Source: Microbacterium sp. (GTDB lineage: Bacteria; Actinomycetota; Actinomycetes; Actinomycetales; Microbacteriaceae). From it: a stretch of DNA of 7,368 bases. The notes under the pieces are model-generated. The model did no database searches and was not told the DNA's origin. It was given only the letters and a program-made list of their open reading frames with translations. A program made the translations under genes and the position numbers. The stretch lies in assembly GCA_031286555.1 (NCBI GenBank), contig JAITUD010000174.1, forward strand, positions 1 to 7,368, written 5' to 3'. Position 1 is the stretch's first letter. Every line of letters starts with the position of its first letter. Shown here piece by piece: positions 1 through 6,071 of the stretch.

Positions 1-3000
1 CCGACGGCGCGCTGCTTCAGGTCGGGGGTGGCGGTCTTGTTGGCCGAGAACCAGTCCACCATCGACTGCAGGTCGACCTTGCCGGTGTCCTTCTTGTTCA
101 CTCCCTTGGCGAGGGTGAAGAAGTTGTCACCGCCGGCGGCGAGGAACGAGTTCGCCGCCACCAGGTAGGACTTCGCCGGGTCGATCACGGTGCCGTTGAG
201 CGTCATCGAGGTGATGCGCTCGCCGACCGCCGCCGCCGGGTCATAGGTGTACTCGAAGCCCTGCGAGACGCCCAGCTTCAGGAACGGACGGCTCGCGCCG
301 GCCGGCTGCCACTGCTCCTCCAGCACGCTCTTCAGCTGCGCGCCGGTGAGCTCGAGCGTCACCAGGGTGTTGGCGAACGGCTGCACCGTCGCCGCCTCGC
401 GGTACGTCAGGTTGCCGTCGGGGTCGGTCGCCCCGCTGGACGCGTACGTGAGGTTGGTGCGGATGCCGCCCGGGTTCATCAGCGCGATCTCGGCACCGGT
501 GGACCACTGCTGCACGTCGGCGACGAAGTTGCCGATCGTCGACTCGCCACCGCGGTTCTCGGTCTTGCCGTCGCTCTGGCGAGCCCGGTTGAAGTCCGCC
601 GTGATGTCACCGACCTTCTCGGCGCCGAGCACGTCGGCCTCCTTCTTGGCGGCGTCGACGATCGACTGCACCTCGGGCACGGCCGGGTACAGCGGCTTGC
701 CCGCTTCGGTGAGCGGCTTGATCTCGTTCGAGATCGAGAGCAGCTCGTGGCTCTTCGGGTCGACCTTCAGGTTCATCAGACCGAAGTTCTCGCCGTACTG
801 CCCCGCCGAGACGACCGGACGGCCGTCGATGACGTGGTTGTAGGCCAGGTGCGTGTGCGCCGAGACGATCGCGTCGACGTTCTTGTCCACGCCGTAGACG
901 ATCTTGCCCAGCGCCGAGTCGGGCGTGATGCTCGACACGTCGGTGGTCGTCGCACCCTCGTGCACGAGCAGGATGACGACGTCGGCCTCACCGTTGGCGG
1001 GGTCGCCGTCGGTGAGCGCGTCGGCGGCCTTGTTCACGGATGCCGCGATGTCGCGCACGTCGAGATCCTTGATGCCCTCGGGCGAGACGAGCGAGTCGAG
1101 CTCCTCGGTCACCGCGCCGACGAAGCCGACCTTGACGCCGTCGACGTCCTTGACCCAGCTCGGTGCCAGTGCGGTCGTGTCGGTGCCCTTCAGGAACACG
1201 TTGGAGTTGATGTACTCCCAGTCCGCCCGCTGCTGGATGCGATCACGCAGATCCTCCCAGCCCTGGTCGAACTCGTGGTTGCCCGTCGCGCTCACATCCA
1301 GGCCGGCGGCGTTCAGCGCGTCGATCGTGGGGTTGTCGTCCAGGATGAACGAGGTGAAGGTCGAGGCGCCCACCAGGTCGCCCGCAGCGGCGAACACCGT
1401 GTTCGGGTTCGCGTCGCGCACCTGCTTGATCGCACCGGCGAGGACGGCTGCGCCGCCCGCCGCGCCGTCAGCCTCGATGCGACCGTGGAAGTCGTTGATC
1501 GTGGCGATGTCGATGCTGATCGGGGGCTGCGTGGCGGACACGCCCACGACGATCGGGTCGTGGTCGCTGGAGCGGTACGGGGTTCCCGACTCGGTGGCGC
1601 CGAACGCGTAGCCGCGGTCGCTCCACTCCGGCGAGTTGATGCCCCAGACGCCCGCGCCGGTGACGGATGCCGCCACCGAGGGCGAGGCGATCACGTGGTC
1701 GAGCGAGCCGAGCTCACCGTCGAACGAGTAGGTGTACTGGCCGTCGGTCTCGTCGGCCACCAGGTCGGACCAGCCGGCCGAGGTGAACACGTCGATCGGG
1801 TCCTCTTCGCTGTACGCGTTGAAGTCGCCCACCAGGAACACGTCGTCGCTGCCGGAGGTCTTCTGCACGTCACCGGCGAGCGCGAGCACGGACTTCGCCT
1901 GCTTCACCCGATCGGCGTTGAAGAAGCCCTGTCCGTCGGCCGGCTCGGTGCCGGTTCCGGACTTCGACTTGAGATGGTTCGCGATCACGCTGAACGTGCG
2001 GCCGTCAGCCTCGAAGGTCTGCGCGATCGGCTCACGGGCGTTCCCCCAGATCGTCTCGTCGGAGACGGTCGCCGCGTCGCCGACCGTCTTCACGGAGGCC
2101 TTGCGGTAGATGATCGCGCTGGTGATGTAGTCGGTCGTCGCCGCGTTCTGCAGCGCGGCCGGCGTGGGAACGTAGCCCCACACGTCGGAGCCCGCGGCGG
2201 CGTTCAGGCCGGAGACCAGATCCTTCAGCGCGGTGTCGACGGGGTTGCCCAGCTTGACCGAGTTCTCGATCTCCATGAGCGTGACGACGTCGGCATCCAG
2301 TCCGTTGATCGCCGCGACGATCTTCGACTTCTGGATCGCGAACTGCGCAGCATCCTTCGCGCCGCGCGCGTTGGAGTTCTCGCTGCTCAGCGTCGTGAAG
2401 TAGTTGTACACGTTGAACGAGGCGACCTTGAAGTCGCCGCCGACGGCCGGCGGGGCCGTCGTGCGCGGGTTCTCCTCGTTGAACGTGACCTTGTACGACG
2501 CGTCGCTGGAGTCGTCGATGGGCACGACCGGCTGCAGGCGCCAGTCGTCGAAGCCGTACTGCAGCACGTAGCCGTGCTCGGAGAAGTTCACCGTGTCGCC
2601 GTTGCGCACGACGGTGCCCTTCGTGAAGTACGGCTGATCGCCGGGGTGCGCTGCGTTGGTGACCTGGGTCGACCAGCCGTCGTCGAGCAGGATGCGGCTG
2701 GCACGATTCGCCGCGGCGATCGCGTCGGCGTCGGCACCGGGACGCTTGACCTCGGTGCTCTTCACATTCAGCTCGTTCGGGTTCAGCCACAGCGCGCCGA
2801 AGTTGTAGAGCTGGTGGCTGGAGGCCAGCGCGTAACTGCCGGTCGGCGCCACGAGCATGTTCTCGTAGGCCTCGCGCGCGCCGCCGACGACGTCTGCGGG
2901 CAGCGGCGTCGCGGCCGGGACGCCGACGCCGGCGGTGATCAGCGAGACGCCGGCCTCGGATGCCGGGTTGATCTGCGTCTGGCCGAAGTACTCGCTGACC

Positions 3001-3971
3001 GGCCCCGTGACCGAGACGAGGTCGCCGATCTTCACACCCGACGCCCCCAGAGCGTTGAGGTAGACGAACACGCCGTCGGATGCACCGGGCGTGGCATCCG
3101 TCGCACCGCCGGAGCCCTGCGTCTGGATGCTGATGCCCTTGTAGCCGCCGGTGCGGTAGTCGCCCGTGACGACGCCCTCTACGGTGACCGTCTTGCCCAC
3201 CATCGGCGAGGTGTCGGTGGTGCCCTGCACCTCGGCGATCGTCGCCTTCACCGGGTCAGTGCCCGGTTCGGGGTCGGTGCCGGGGTCGGTCTGTCCGCCG
3301 GAGTTCTGCGGCGTGATCGTCGCCGAGAGTGAGAAGTCCTTGCTGTTGTCGTCGGTGTCGGCGCCGCCGGTGCGGTTCAGCGACTTGACGTCGGTGTTGC
3401 CGGTCGGTGCCTTCGCGACGGCGGTCTCGAAGGTGTTCGAGGTGCCGTAGCCGAGCAGGTCGACGACGTCGCCGCCCACGACCGATCCGGTCGGCAGCGA
3501 GACGGCGGTCGTGCCCTTCACCAGGGCGAGCGTGCCGGTCGTGCCGCTGGGGTTCAGGCTGCCGGTGGCGTCAGGCGTCGGCAGCGCACTGCCGTTGGCG
3601 CCGTTGCTGCCGCCCTGCACCAGGTAGTACCCCTTCGCGGGGATGGCGCCGGTCAGCGGCACCACGCCGTTGGCCGCACCGGTTCCGGTCGCGGATCGGT
3701 ACTGCAGCGACATCCCGCTGAGCGAGACGGGGGCCGAGGTCGGGTTGTAGAGCTCGACGAACTTGTTGACGAACGCCGCGCCGGCGCTGCCTCCGGACAG
3801 GTAGGCCTCGTTGATGACCACCCCCGTCCCGGTGCTGTCGGCGAAGGCGGGTGTCGCGACGATCGAGCCGAAGCTCAGAGCGACCGCGGCAGTGGTGACG
3901 AGCGCGCAGGTGCGCGCCCTTCTGCGCGGGACGGGGACCTTCCGGTTCCCGTCTTCGGGGGCGGACATCAT
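1..3971 (-). CDS. Secreted ExeM/NucH-type nuclease fused to 5'-nucleotidase (3' end outside window)
   Basis: Partial: 1323 residues are readable with no stop, and the C-terminus lies beyond position 1. The start at 3971 is set by GAGGAG 9 nt upstream. Residues 1-44 are a Sec-type signal peptide: basic PRRRAR, hydrophobic core, likely cut after AFA. A lamin-tail domain follows (about 45-200, VVINEAYLSGG and KFVELYN), then an acidic GTDPEPGTDP linker (about 222-240), an OB-like domain (about 241-345) and an ExeM-type region with YENMLV. The DNase I-fold nuclease spans about 514-815 with every expected residue: N520, E567, H666 (NHLKSK), D716/N718 (GDFN), D758/H759, D803/H804 (SSDHDP). The metallophosphatase starts near 821: D827/H829 (NDFHG), D865, N898/H899 (GNHE), H1004, H1039/H1041 (HTH). 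The nucleotidase C-terminal domain shows NPGGIR (1166-1171) and AAGGDNF (D1282). It probably degrades extracellular DNA and dephosphorylates the nucleotides. Whether it ends in a wall anchor or extra domains cannot be seen. Family call is firm; substrate preference is inferred. Confidence 0.95.
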   Translation of the reverse strand, partial: MMSAPEDGNRKVPVPRRRARTCALVTTAAVALSFGSIVATPAFADSTGTGVVINEAYLSGGSAGAAFVNKFVELYNPTSAPVSLSGMSLQYRSATGTGAANGVVPLTGAIPAKGYYLVQGGSNGANGSALPTPDATGSLNPSGTTGTLALVKGTTAVSLPTGSVVGGDVVDLLGYGTSNTFETAVAKAPTGNTDVKSLNRTGGADTDDNSKDFSLSATITPQNSGGQTDPGTDPEPGTDPVKATIAEVQGTTDTSPMVGKTVTVEGVVTGDYRTGGYKGISIQTQGSGGATDATPGASDGVFVYLNALGASGVKIGDLVSVTGPVSEYFGQTQINPASEAGVSLITAGVGVPAATPLPADVVGGAREAYENMLVAPTGSYALASSHQLYNFGALWLNPNELNVKSTEVKRPGADADAIAAANRASRILLDDGWSTQVTNAAHPGDQPYFTKGTVVRNGDTVNFSEHGYVLQYGFDDWRLQPVVPIDDSSDASYKVTFNEENPRTTAPPAVGGDFKVASFNVYNYFTTLSSENSNARGAKDAAQFAIQKSKIVAAINGLDADVVTLMEIENSVKLGNPVDTALKDLVSGLNAAAGSDVWGYVPTPAALQNAATTDYITSAIIYRKASVKTVGDAATVSDETIWGNAREPIAQTFEADGRTFSVIANHLKSKSGTGTEPADGQGFFNADRVKQAKSVLALAGDVQKTSGSDDVFLVGDFNAYSEEDPIDVFTSAGWSDLVADETDGQYTYSFDGELGSLDHVIASPSVAASVTGAGVWGINSPEWSDRGYAFGATESGTPYRSSDHDPIVVGVSATQPPISIDIATINDFHGRIEADGAAGGAAVLAGAIKQVRDANPNTVFAAAGDLVGASTFTSFILDDNPTIDALNAAGLDVSATGNHEFDQGWEDLRDRIQQRADWEYINSNVFLKGTDTTALAPSWVKDVDGVKVGFVGAVTEELDSLVSPEGIKDLDVRDIAASVNKAADALTDGDPANGEADVVILLVHEGATTTDVSSITPDSALGKIVYGVDKNVDAIVSAHTHLAYNHVIDGRPVVSAGQYGENFGLMNLKVDPKSHELLSISNEIKPLTEAGKPLYPAVPEVQSIVDAAKKEADVLGAEKVGDITADFNRARQSDGKTENRGGESTIGNFVADVQQWSTGAEIALMNPGGIRTNLTYASSGATDPDGNLTYREAATVQPFANTLVTLELTGAQLKSVLEEQWQPAGASRPFLKLGVSQGFEYTYDPAAAVGERITSMTLNGTVIDPAKSYLVAANSFLAAGGDNFFTLAKGVNKKDTGKVDLQSMVDWFSANKTATPDLKQRAV

Positions 3972-3980
3972 CGGTGCTGT

Positions 3981-3986
3981 CTCCTC
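3981..3986 (-). promoter_or_regulatory. Ribosome binding site of the nuclease gene
   Basis: GAGGAG on the minus strand, 9 nt before the first of two tandem ATG codons (3971 and 3968). The spacing favours the first ATG. No other start with a comparable site lies nearby in this frame. Confidence 0.75.
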
Positions 3987-3992
3987 GGGTCG

Positions 3993-4016
3993 GGCGGCGG
4001 ATCTCGTGGAGCCGCC
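3993..4016 (-). other. G+C-rich inverted repeat in the nuclease 5' leader
   Basis: GGCGGC and GCCGCC arms (6 bp, 12-nt loop; an alternative register pairs GGCGG with CCGCC) lie just upstream of the ribosome binding site. In RNA this would form a short stable stem close to the initiation region. At this G+C content such repeats also arise by chance, so a function is not established. Confidence 0.35.
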
Positions 4017-4020
4017 GATC

Positions 4021-4042
4021 GCGTGCGCCGGGCTGCGCACGC
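4021..4042 (-). other. 8-bp hairpin at the predicted 5' end of the nuclease mRNA
   Basis: Perfect arms GCGTGCGC and GCGCACGC separated by 6 nt. If the promoter proposed at 4053-4082 is right, the transcript starts near 4046 and this stem sits almost at its 5' end, where it could protect the mRNA. No U-run follows, so it is not a classical terminator, although U-less terminators in actinobacteria keep that alternative open for the upstream SURF1 transcript. Confidence 0.45.
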
Positions 4043-4052
4043 ACATGATCAG

Positions 4053-4082
4053 ACCCTATGACTCAGCTGGGACATTCCTCAA
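4053..4082 (-). promoter_or_regulatory. Candidate promoter of the nuclease gene
   Basis: Minus-strand TTGAGG (4082-4077, four of six matches to TTGACA), an 18-bp spacer, then TAGGGT (4058-4053, the TANNNT form common in actinobacterial -10 elements). The predicted start is near 4046, giving a leader of about 75 nt. The palindrome and repeat array at 4087-4118 sit directly upstream of the -35, where an activator would bind. Prediction by eye only. Confidence 0.4.
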
Positions 4083-4086
4083 TGCG

Positions 4087-4118
4087 GTTCGCGATTCGGT
4101 CACCGAATCGTCATCTGA
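4087..4118 (+). promoter_or_regulatory. Candidate PhoP-type (Pho box) array: three units at 11-nt period
   Basis: Read on the plus strand, GTTCGCG (4087), GGTCACC (4098) and CGTCATC (4109) recur exactly every 11 nt. Actinobacterial Pho boxes, as known from Streptomyces, are 11-nt direct repeats built on a G(G/T)TCA-type core. The second and third units fit that core well; the first is weaker. The array abuts the predicted -35 of a gene encoding a nuclease plus 5'-nucleotidase, and related secreted nucleases are known phosphate-starvation genes in Corynebacterium. The array overlaps the perfect palindrome at 4092-4110, so a dimeric repressor is a competing reading. Confidence 0.35.
4092..4110. 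repeat. 19-bp perfect palindrome between the SURF1 and nuclease genes
   Basis: CGATTCGGTCACCGAATCG: 9-bp perfect arms around one central base, starting 17 nt beyond the SURF1 stop and ending 9 bp upstream of the candidate -35 of the nuclease gene. As DNA it looks like an operator for a dimeric regulator. As RNA it could form an 8-bp stem with a 3-nt loop and act as a terminator for the SURF1 transcript, but no U-run follows it. Confidence 0.6.
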
Positions 4119-4126
4119 TGTGCCGT

Positions 4127-4921
4127 TCAGGAGTCCGCGGACGCGCTCGCACGGTCCTCGAATTCCTCGACCTCGCGCTCCCAGGCGTCCTTCGCGAGCC
4201 GGTACCAGAGGTAGAACGCGAAGCCGGCGAAGATCGCCCACTCGATCGCGTAGAAGATGTTCAGCCAGTTCACCGAGGATCGCTCGTCCGGCGCCGGCGA
4301 CGAGATGTCGGCCAGACCCGAGGGCGCCTCCGTGGATGCCAGATACGGGCGGTACACGTTCAACTGATCGACGTCGTGCCAGCGGCTGAGCAGCGCGGCC
4401 GGCGACATCCGGTTCAGGTCGAACGGGTCGGAGGTGACGACCGGTCCCTCATCGGAGATGACGCGTCCGGTCAGCTCCGCCTGTTCCGCTCCGCGCGAGG
4501 CCAGTGCGGATGCCGCGGCATCCGCCTTCTCGCGGGTCGGGGCGAACCCGATCGCGACCGCGATCGAGGTGCGCTCGGCGACGCGCAGCTGGCCGGTGAC
4601 CCAGAAGCCGGCGACGCCGTCGTTGAAGCGGCCGGAGACGACGATGAAGTCCTCCGGCACCCAGGTGCCGCTGGTCGTGACCTTCTGGCCGACCAGCGGC
4701 TCGGCGAGGTACTCGCCGGGCTGGACCACGTCTGTGAGCGGCTGCACCTTCTCGGTCATGCCCGGCTCGGGCGGCGCGGTGTCGATCGCGCGCCCGAGCT
4801 GCCACTGCCCCAGCCAGGCGAAGACGCCGGCGACGACGAGGCAGAGCGCGAGCATGCCCAGCCAGCGCCCGCGCAGCATCACCTCCCGCAGAGTGGGAGG
4901 GAAGTCGTGCGTGAGAGTCAT
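4127..4921 (-). CDS. SURF1 family cytochrome oxidase biogenesis protein
   Basis: 264 residues with the SURF1 layout of two membrane helices around an extracytoplasmic domain. The first helix is about 20-37, followed by the hallmark LGQWQLGR (37-44). The soluble domain carries the VTTSGTWVPEDFIVV stretch (81-95) and VAIGFAP (122-128), the counterpart of the usual V-x-R-G-W-V-P, so the common Arg is Ile here. The second helix is about 222-242 and includes FYAIEW (223-228); a charged cytoplasmic tail follows. SURF1/Shy1 proteins assist assembly of haem-copper cytochrome c oxidase, probably at haem a insertion; that role is taken from the family. The ATG overlaps the guaB3 stop as ATGA with only a weak GAGG upstream, so translational coupling is likely. 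No oxidase gene is in the window. A later start at M15 is less likely because conserved-looking LREVMLR would be cut. Confidence 0.93.
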   Translation of the reverse strand: MTLTHDFPPTLREVMLRGRWLGMLALCLVVAGVFAWLGQWQLGRAIDTAPPEPGMTEKVQPLTDVVQPGEYLAEPLVGQKVTTSGTWVPEDFIVVSGRFNDGVAGFWVTGQLRVAERTSIAVAIGFAPTREKADAAASALASRGAEQAELTGRVISDEGPVVTSDPFDLNRMSPAALLSRWHDVDQLNVYRPYLASTEAPSGLADISSPAPDERSSVNWLNIFYAIEWAIFAGFAFYLWYRLAKDAWEREVEEFEDRASASADS

Positions 4922-6036
4922 CCGGCCTCGTAGGGCGCCAGCACGACCTCGACCCGCTGGAACTCCTTCAGGTCGGAGTAGCCGGTGGTGGCCATCGACT
5001 TGCGCAGCGCACCGATGAGGTTCGCCGTGCCGTCGGCGACCGGAGCCGGGCCGTACAGCACCTCCTCGAGGGTGGCGACGCCGGGGACGGGCACGCGCCG
5101 ACCGCGGGGCAGCTGCGGGTGATGCGCCGCGGCACCCCAGTGGAAGCCGCGGCCCGGAGCATCCGTGGCGCGCGCGAGGGCGACGCCGAGCATGACCGCG
5201 TCGGCGCCCGTCGCAAGAGCCTTGACGATGTCGCCGGAAGTGCCGACGCCGCCATCGGCGATCACGTGCACGTAGCGACCGCCCGACTCGTCGAGGTAGT
5301 CGCGGCGCGCGGCGGCGACGTCGGAGACAGCCGTCGCCATCGGGGCGTGGATGCCGAGGGTGGCGCGCGTGGTGGACGCGGCTCCCCCGCCGAACCCGAC
5401 CAGCACGCCGGCCGCGCCGGTGCGCATCAGGTGCAGGGCCGCGGTGTAGGTGGCGGCGCCTCCGACGATGACGGGCACGTCGAGGTCGTAGATGAACTTC
5501 TTCAGGTTCAGCGGCTCGGCGACGCTCGAGACGTGCTCGGCCGACACCGTGGTGCCCCGGATCACGAACAGGTCGACGCCGGCCTCGACGACGGTCTGGT
5601 AGAGCTCCTGGGTGCGCTGCGGCGTGAGCGAGCCCGCGACGGTGACGCCCGCCTCACGGATCTCGGCCAGGCGCGACTTGATCAGCTCGGGCTTGATCGG
5701 CTCGGAGTACAGCTCCTGCATCCGCGCGGTGGCGCGGTCCTCGGAGAGCCCGGCGATCTCGGCGAGCAGCGGCTCGGGGTTCTCGTACCGGGTCCACAGG
5801 CCCTCGAGGTCGAGCACGCCCAGGCCGCCGAGGCGCCCCAGCATGATCGCCGTCTGCGGGCTGACGACCGAGTCCATCGGCGCCCCGATGACGGGGATGT
5901 CGAACGAGAACGCGTCGATGGTCCACGCCGTCGAGACGTCCTCCGGGTTCCGCGTGCGTCGCGAGGGAACCACCGCGATGTCGTCGAACGTGTATGCGCG
6001 ACGAGCGCGCTTGCCTCGGCCGATCTCGAAGTCCAT
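4918..6036 (-). CDS. guaB3: GuaB3 family IMP dehydrogenase-related protein
   Basis: 372 residues from ATG 6036 (374 from in-frame GTG 6042), a single TIM barrel without the CBS pair of ordinary IMP dehydrogenase. The N-terminus EIGRGKRARRAYTFDDI is GuaB3-like. Nucleotide-site motifs of the superfamily are kept: APMDSV (52-57), ADGG (260-263) with TSGD after it, GADAVMLG, and near the C-terminus NLIGALRKSM. The loop that carries the catalytic cysteine in IMP dehydrogenase and GMP reductase reads GFGGGAASTTRATLGI (214-229), with Ser221 in the Cys position, and the whole protein has no cysteine. The flap motif RGMGS is not recognisable. Cyanobacterial GuaB3 is reported to have IMP dehydrogenase activity; the actinobacterial branch has, as far as I know, no settled reaction. 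A cytosolic purine nucleotide role is likely but unproven. It lies 35 nt after the ABC-F gene and is coupled to SURF1. Confidence 0.93.
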   Translation of the reverse strand: MDFEIGRGKRARRAYTFDDIAVVPSRRTRNPEDVSTAWTIDAFSFDIPVIGAPMDSVVSPQTAIMLGRLGGLGVLDLEGLWTRYENPEPLLAEIAGLSEDRATARMQELYSEPIKPELIKSRLAEIREAGVTVAGSLTPQRTQELYQTVVEAGVDLFVIRGTTVSAEHVSSVAEPLNLKKFIYDLDVPVIVGGAATYTAALHLMRTGAAGVLVGFGGGAASTTRATLGIHAPMATAVSDVAAARRDYLDESGGRYVHVIADGGVGTSGDIVKALATGADAVMLGVALARATDAPGRGFHWGAAAHHPQLPRGRRVPVPGVATLEEVLYGPAPVADGTANLIGALRKSMATTGYSDLKEFQRVEVVLAPYEAG

Positions 6037-6041
6037 GCTCA

Positions 6042-6054
6042 CCCCTTCAGACTA
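6042..6054 (-). promoter_or_regulatory. guaB3 start region: Shine-Dalgarno for ATG 6036 plus possible leaderless -10
   Basis: AAGGGG (6047-6042) is 5 nt before ATG 6036, a normal ribosome binding site. The same stretch holds TAGTCT (6054-6049), a TANNNT -10 whose expected transcription start falls on GTG 6042, which is in frame. That is the arrangement of leaderless actinobacterial mRNAs. The -35 is weak (GTGACC at 15 bp). I favour ATG 6036 for translation from the operon mRNA. Confidence 0.45.
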
Positions 6055-6071
6055 CCCGGGTTGCTCGGAGG

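Noticed and set aside
3254..3300. Short repetitive tract coding for TDP/EPGTDP
   Set aside because: It is an ordinary acidic, flexible interdomain linker of a secreted multidomain protein, not an independent repeat element.
747..3332. An 861-codon open frame on the plus strand opposite the nuclease gene
   Set aside because: Its translation is dominated by Arg, Val, Asp and His in low-complexity runs with no recognisable fold, as expected when a high-G+C gene is read antisense. The minus-strand frame has full domains and catalytic motifs.
3837..3971. Possible Tat signal because of the Arg cluster RRRAR
   Set aside because: The required hydrophobic residues after the twin arginines are missing (ARTC follows), so a Sec signal peptide fits better.
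4882..4900. Inverted repeat CCTCCC/GGGAGG with a 7-nt loop, including a GGGAGG next to ATG codon 15 of SURF1
   Set aside because: The GGGAGG is only 2 nt from that ATG, too close for initiation, and the repeat lies in the coding region; a chance G+C-rich repeat is the simpler explanation.
4058..4933. A 291-codon plus-strand open frame opposite SURF1
   Set aside because: Arg/Gly/Asp-rich antisense shadow; the minus strand encodes a clear SURF1 protein across the same bases.
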